A stretch of 23,651 nt of DNA from a virus: positions 1-23,651 of the IMG/VR virus record IMGVR_UViG_3300042516_003704. One strand, written 5' to 3'. The notes beneath the pieces were generated by a model, which saw nothing but the letters and a program-made list of their open reading frames with translations, ran no database searches and was not told the DNA's origin. Of this stretch, positions 23,393 to 23,651 are shown in pieces. The stretch's first letter is position 1, and every line of letters begins with the position of its first letter. The translations under genes and the position numbers were made by a program.

Positions 23393-23651
23393 ATGAGCAT
23401 TACAGTTGATACCCGTAAATGGGTTGTAGGAAAAGATTATCCCGAATGGATGGATGATATTGCAGTAAGTATGATCTCTAAAGGTTACTTACTATCAGAT
23501 GAAAACGTATTCGAAGGATTTAAACGTGTGTCTAAATCTGCTGCTCGTAGGTTACGTCGTAAAGATCTTCAACCATTCTTTTATGAAGCAATGGTTAAGA
23601 ATTGGTTATGTTTAGCCTCTCCTGTATTATCAAATATGGGTACAGAACGTG
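23393..23651 (+). CDS. nrdA: Class I ribonucleotide reductase large subunit (NrdA), 3' end cut by window
   Basis: The ATG at 23393 opens a frame that stays open to the window end (86 codons). It reads MSITVDTRKWVVGKDYPEW at the start and NWLCLASPVLSNMGTER at the end, the entrance to the R1 barrel of NrdA/NrdE. That motif is reached by residue 70, far earlier than in enzymes with an N-terminal ATP-cone of about 90 residues, so the activity-control domain appears absent. Catalytic cysteines lie beyond the window. It follows nrdB by 16 bases with an A-rich leader and no Shine-Dalgarno sequence. Confidence 0.92.
   Translation, partial: MSITVDTRKWVVGKDYPEWMDDIAVSMISKGYLLSDENVFEGFKRVSKSAARRLRRKDLQPFFYEAMVKNWLCLASPVLSNMGTER

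Noticed and set aside
23411-23424. ACCC...GGGT inverted repeat at the nrdA start
   Set aside because: Only four base pairs; not significant.

Overview
The window looks like part of the genome of a T4-like contractile-tailed phage (myovirus). It is very AT-rich, every convincing gene is on the + strand, and genes are packed with short gaps or overlaps. Almost no gene has a Shine-Dalgarno sequence; starts instead sit in A/T-rich stretches. That start context is known for Bacteroidota, so a Bacteroidota host is my best inference, not a proof. No tRNA, CRISPR array or insertion sequence is visible, and no stretch longer than about 300 bases lacks a gene.

Layout. (1) 1-1822: an accessory block with the 3' part of a flavin-dependent tryptophan-halogenase-like gene, a small multi-pass membrane protein and a 2-oxoglutarate/Fe(II) dioxygenase. 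(2) 1872-2854: three small genes (unknown; Cys-rich zinc-ribbon-like; coiled coil), closed by a terminator that overlaps the last stop codon. (3) 2927-15834: the tail cassette. It holds the sheath (gp18), the tube (gp19), a gp26-like tail chaperone/baseplate protein whose reading frame appears to continue through a programmed frameshift, a tape-measure protein, two small proteins and a 585-residue protein of unknown function, a LysM-like gp53-type protein, a very large hub-like protein ending in an M15 zinc peptidase, and a further unknown protein. (4) 15887-22109: the replication and recombination module. It holds a compact family A DNA polymerase, an unknown protein, gp32 single-strand binding protein, UvsX recombinase, RNase H-type 5' nuclease and gp41/DnaB-type helicase. 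(5) 22167-23651: nucleotide supply, with a thioredoxin, ribonucleotide reductase NrdB and the start of NrdA (cut by the window end).

How it works together. Groups 4 and 5 supply and use deoxynucleotides for T4-style recombination-linked replication, but with a family A polymerase in the place where T4 would use family B gp43. Group 3 builds the contractile tail and carries its own wall-cutting tip. A repeated motif with core TATTTATA stands 20-45 bases ahead of nearly every tail transcription unit, often just after a terminator. I read it as the phage's late promoter; it is the reverse complement of the classical T4 late box TATAAATA.

Most noteworthy: the frameshift at a run of seven T (6047-6053) between chaperone frames, the minimal family A polymerase, the TATTTATA promoter set, two mutually exclusive hairpins at the start of uvsX, and the hub-peptidase fusion.
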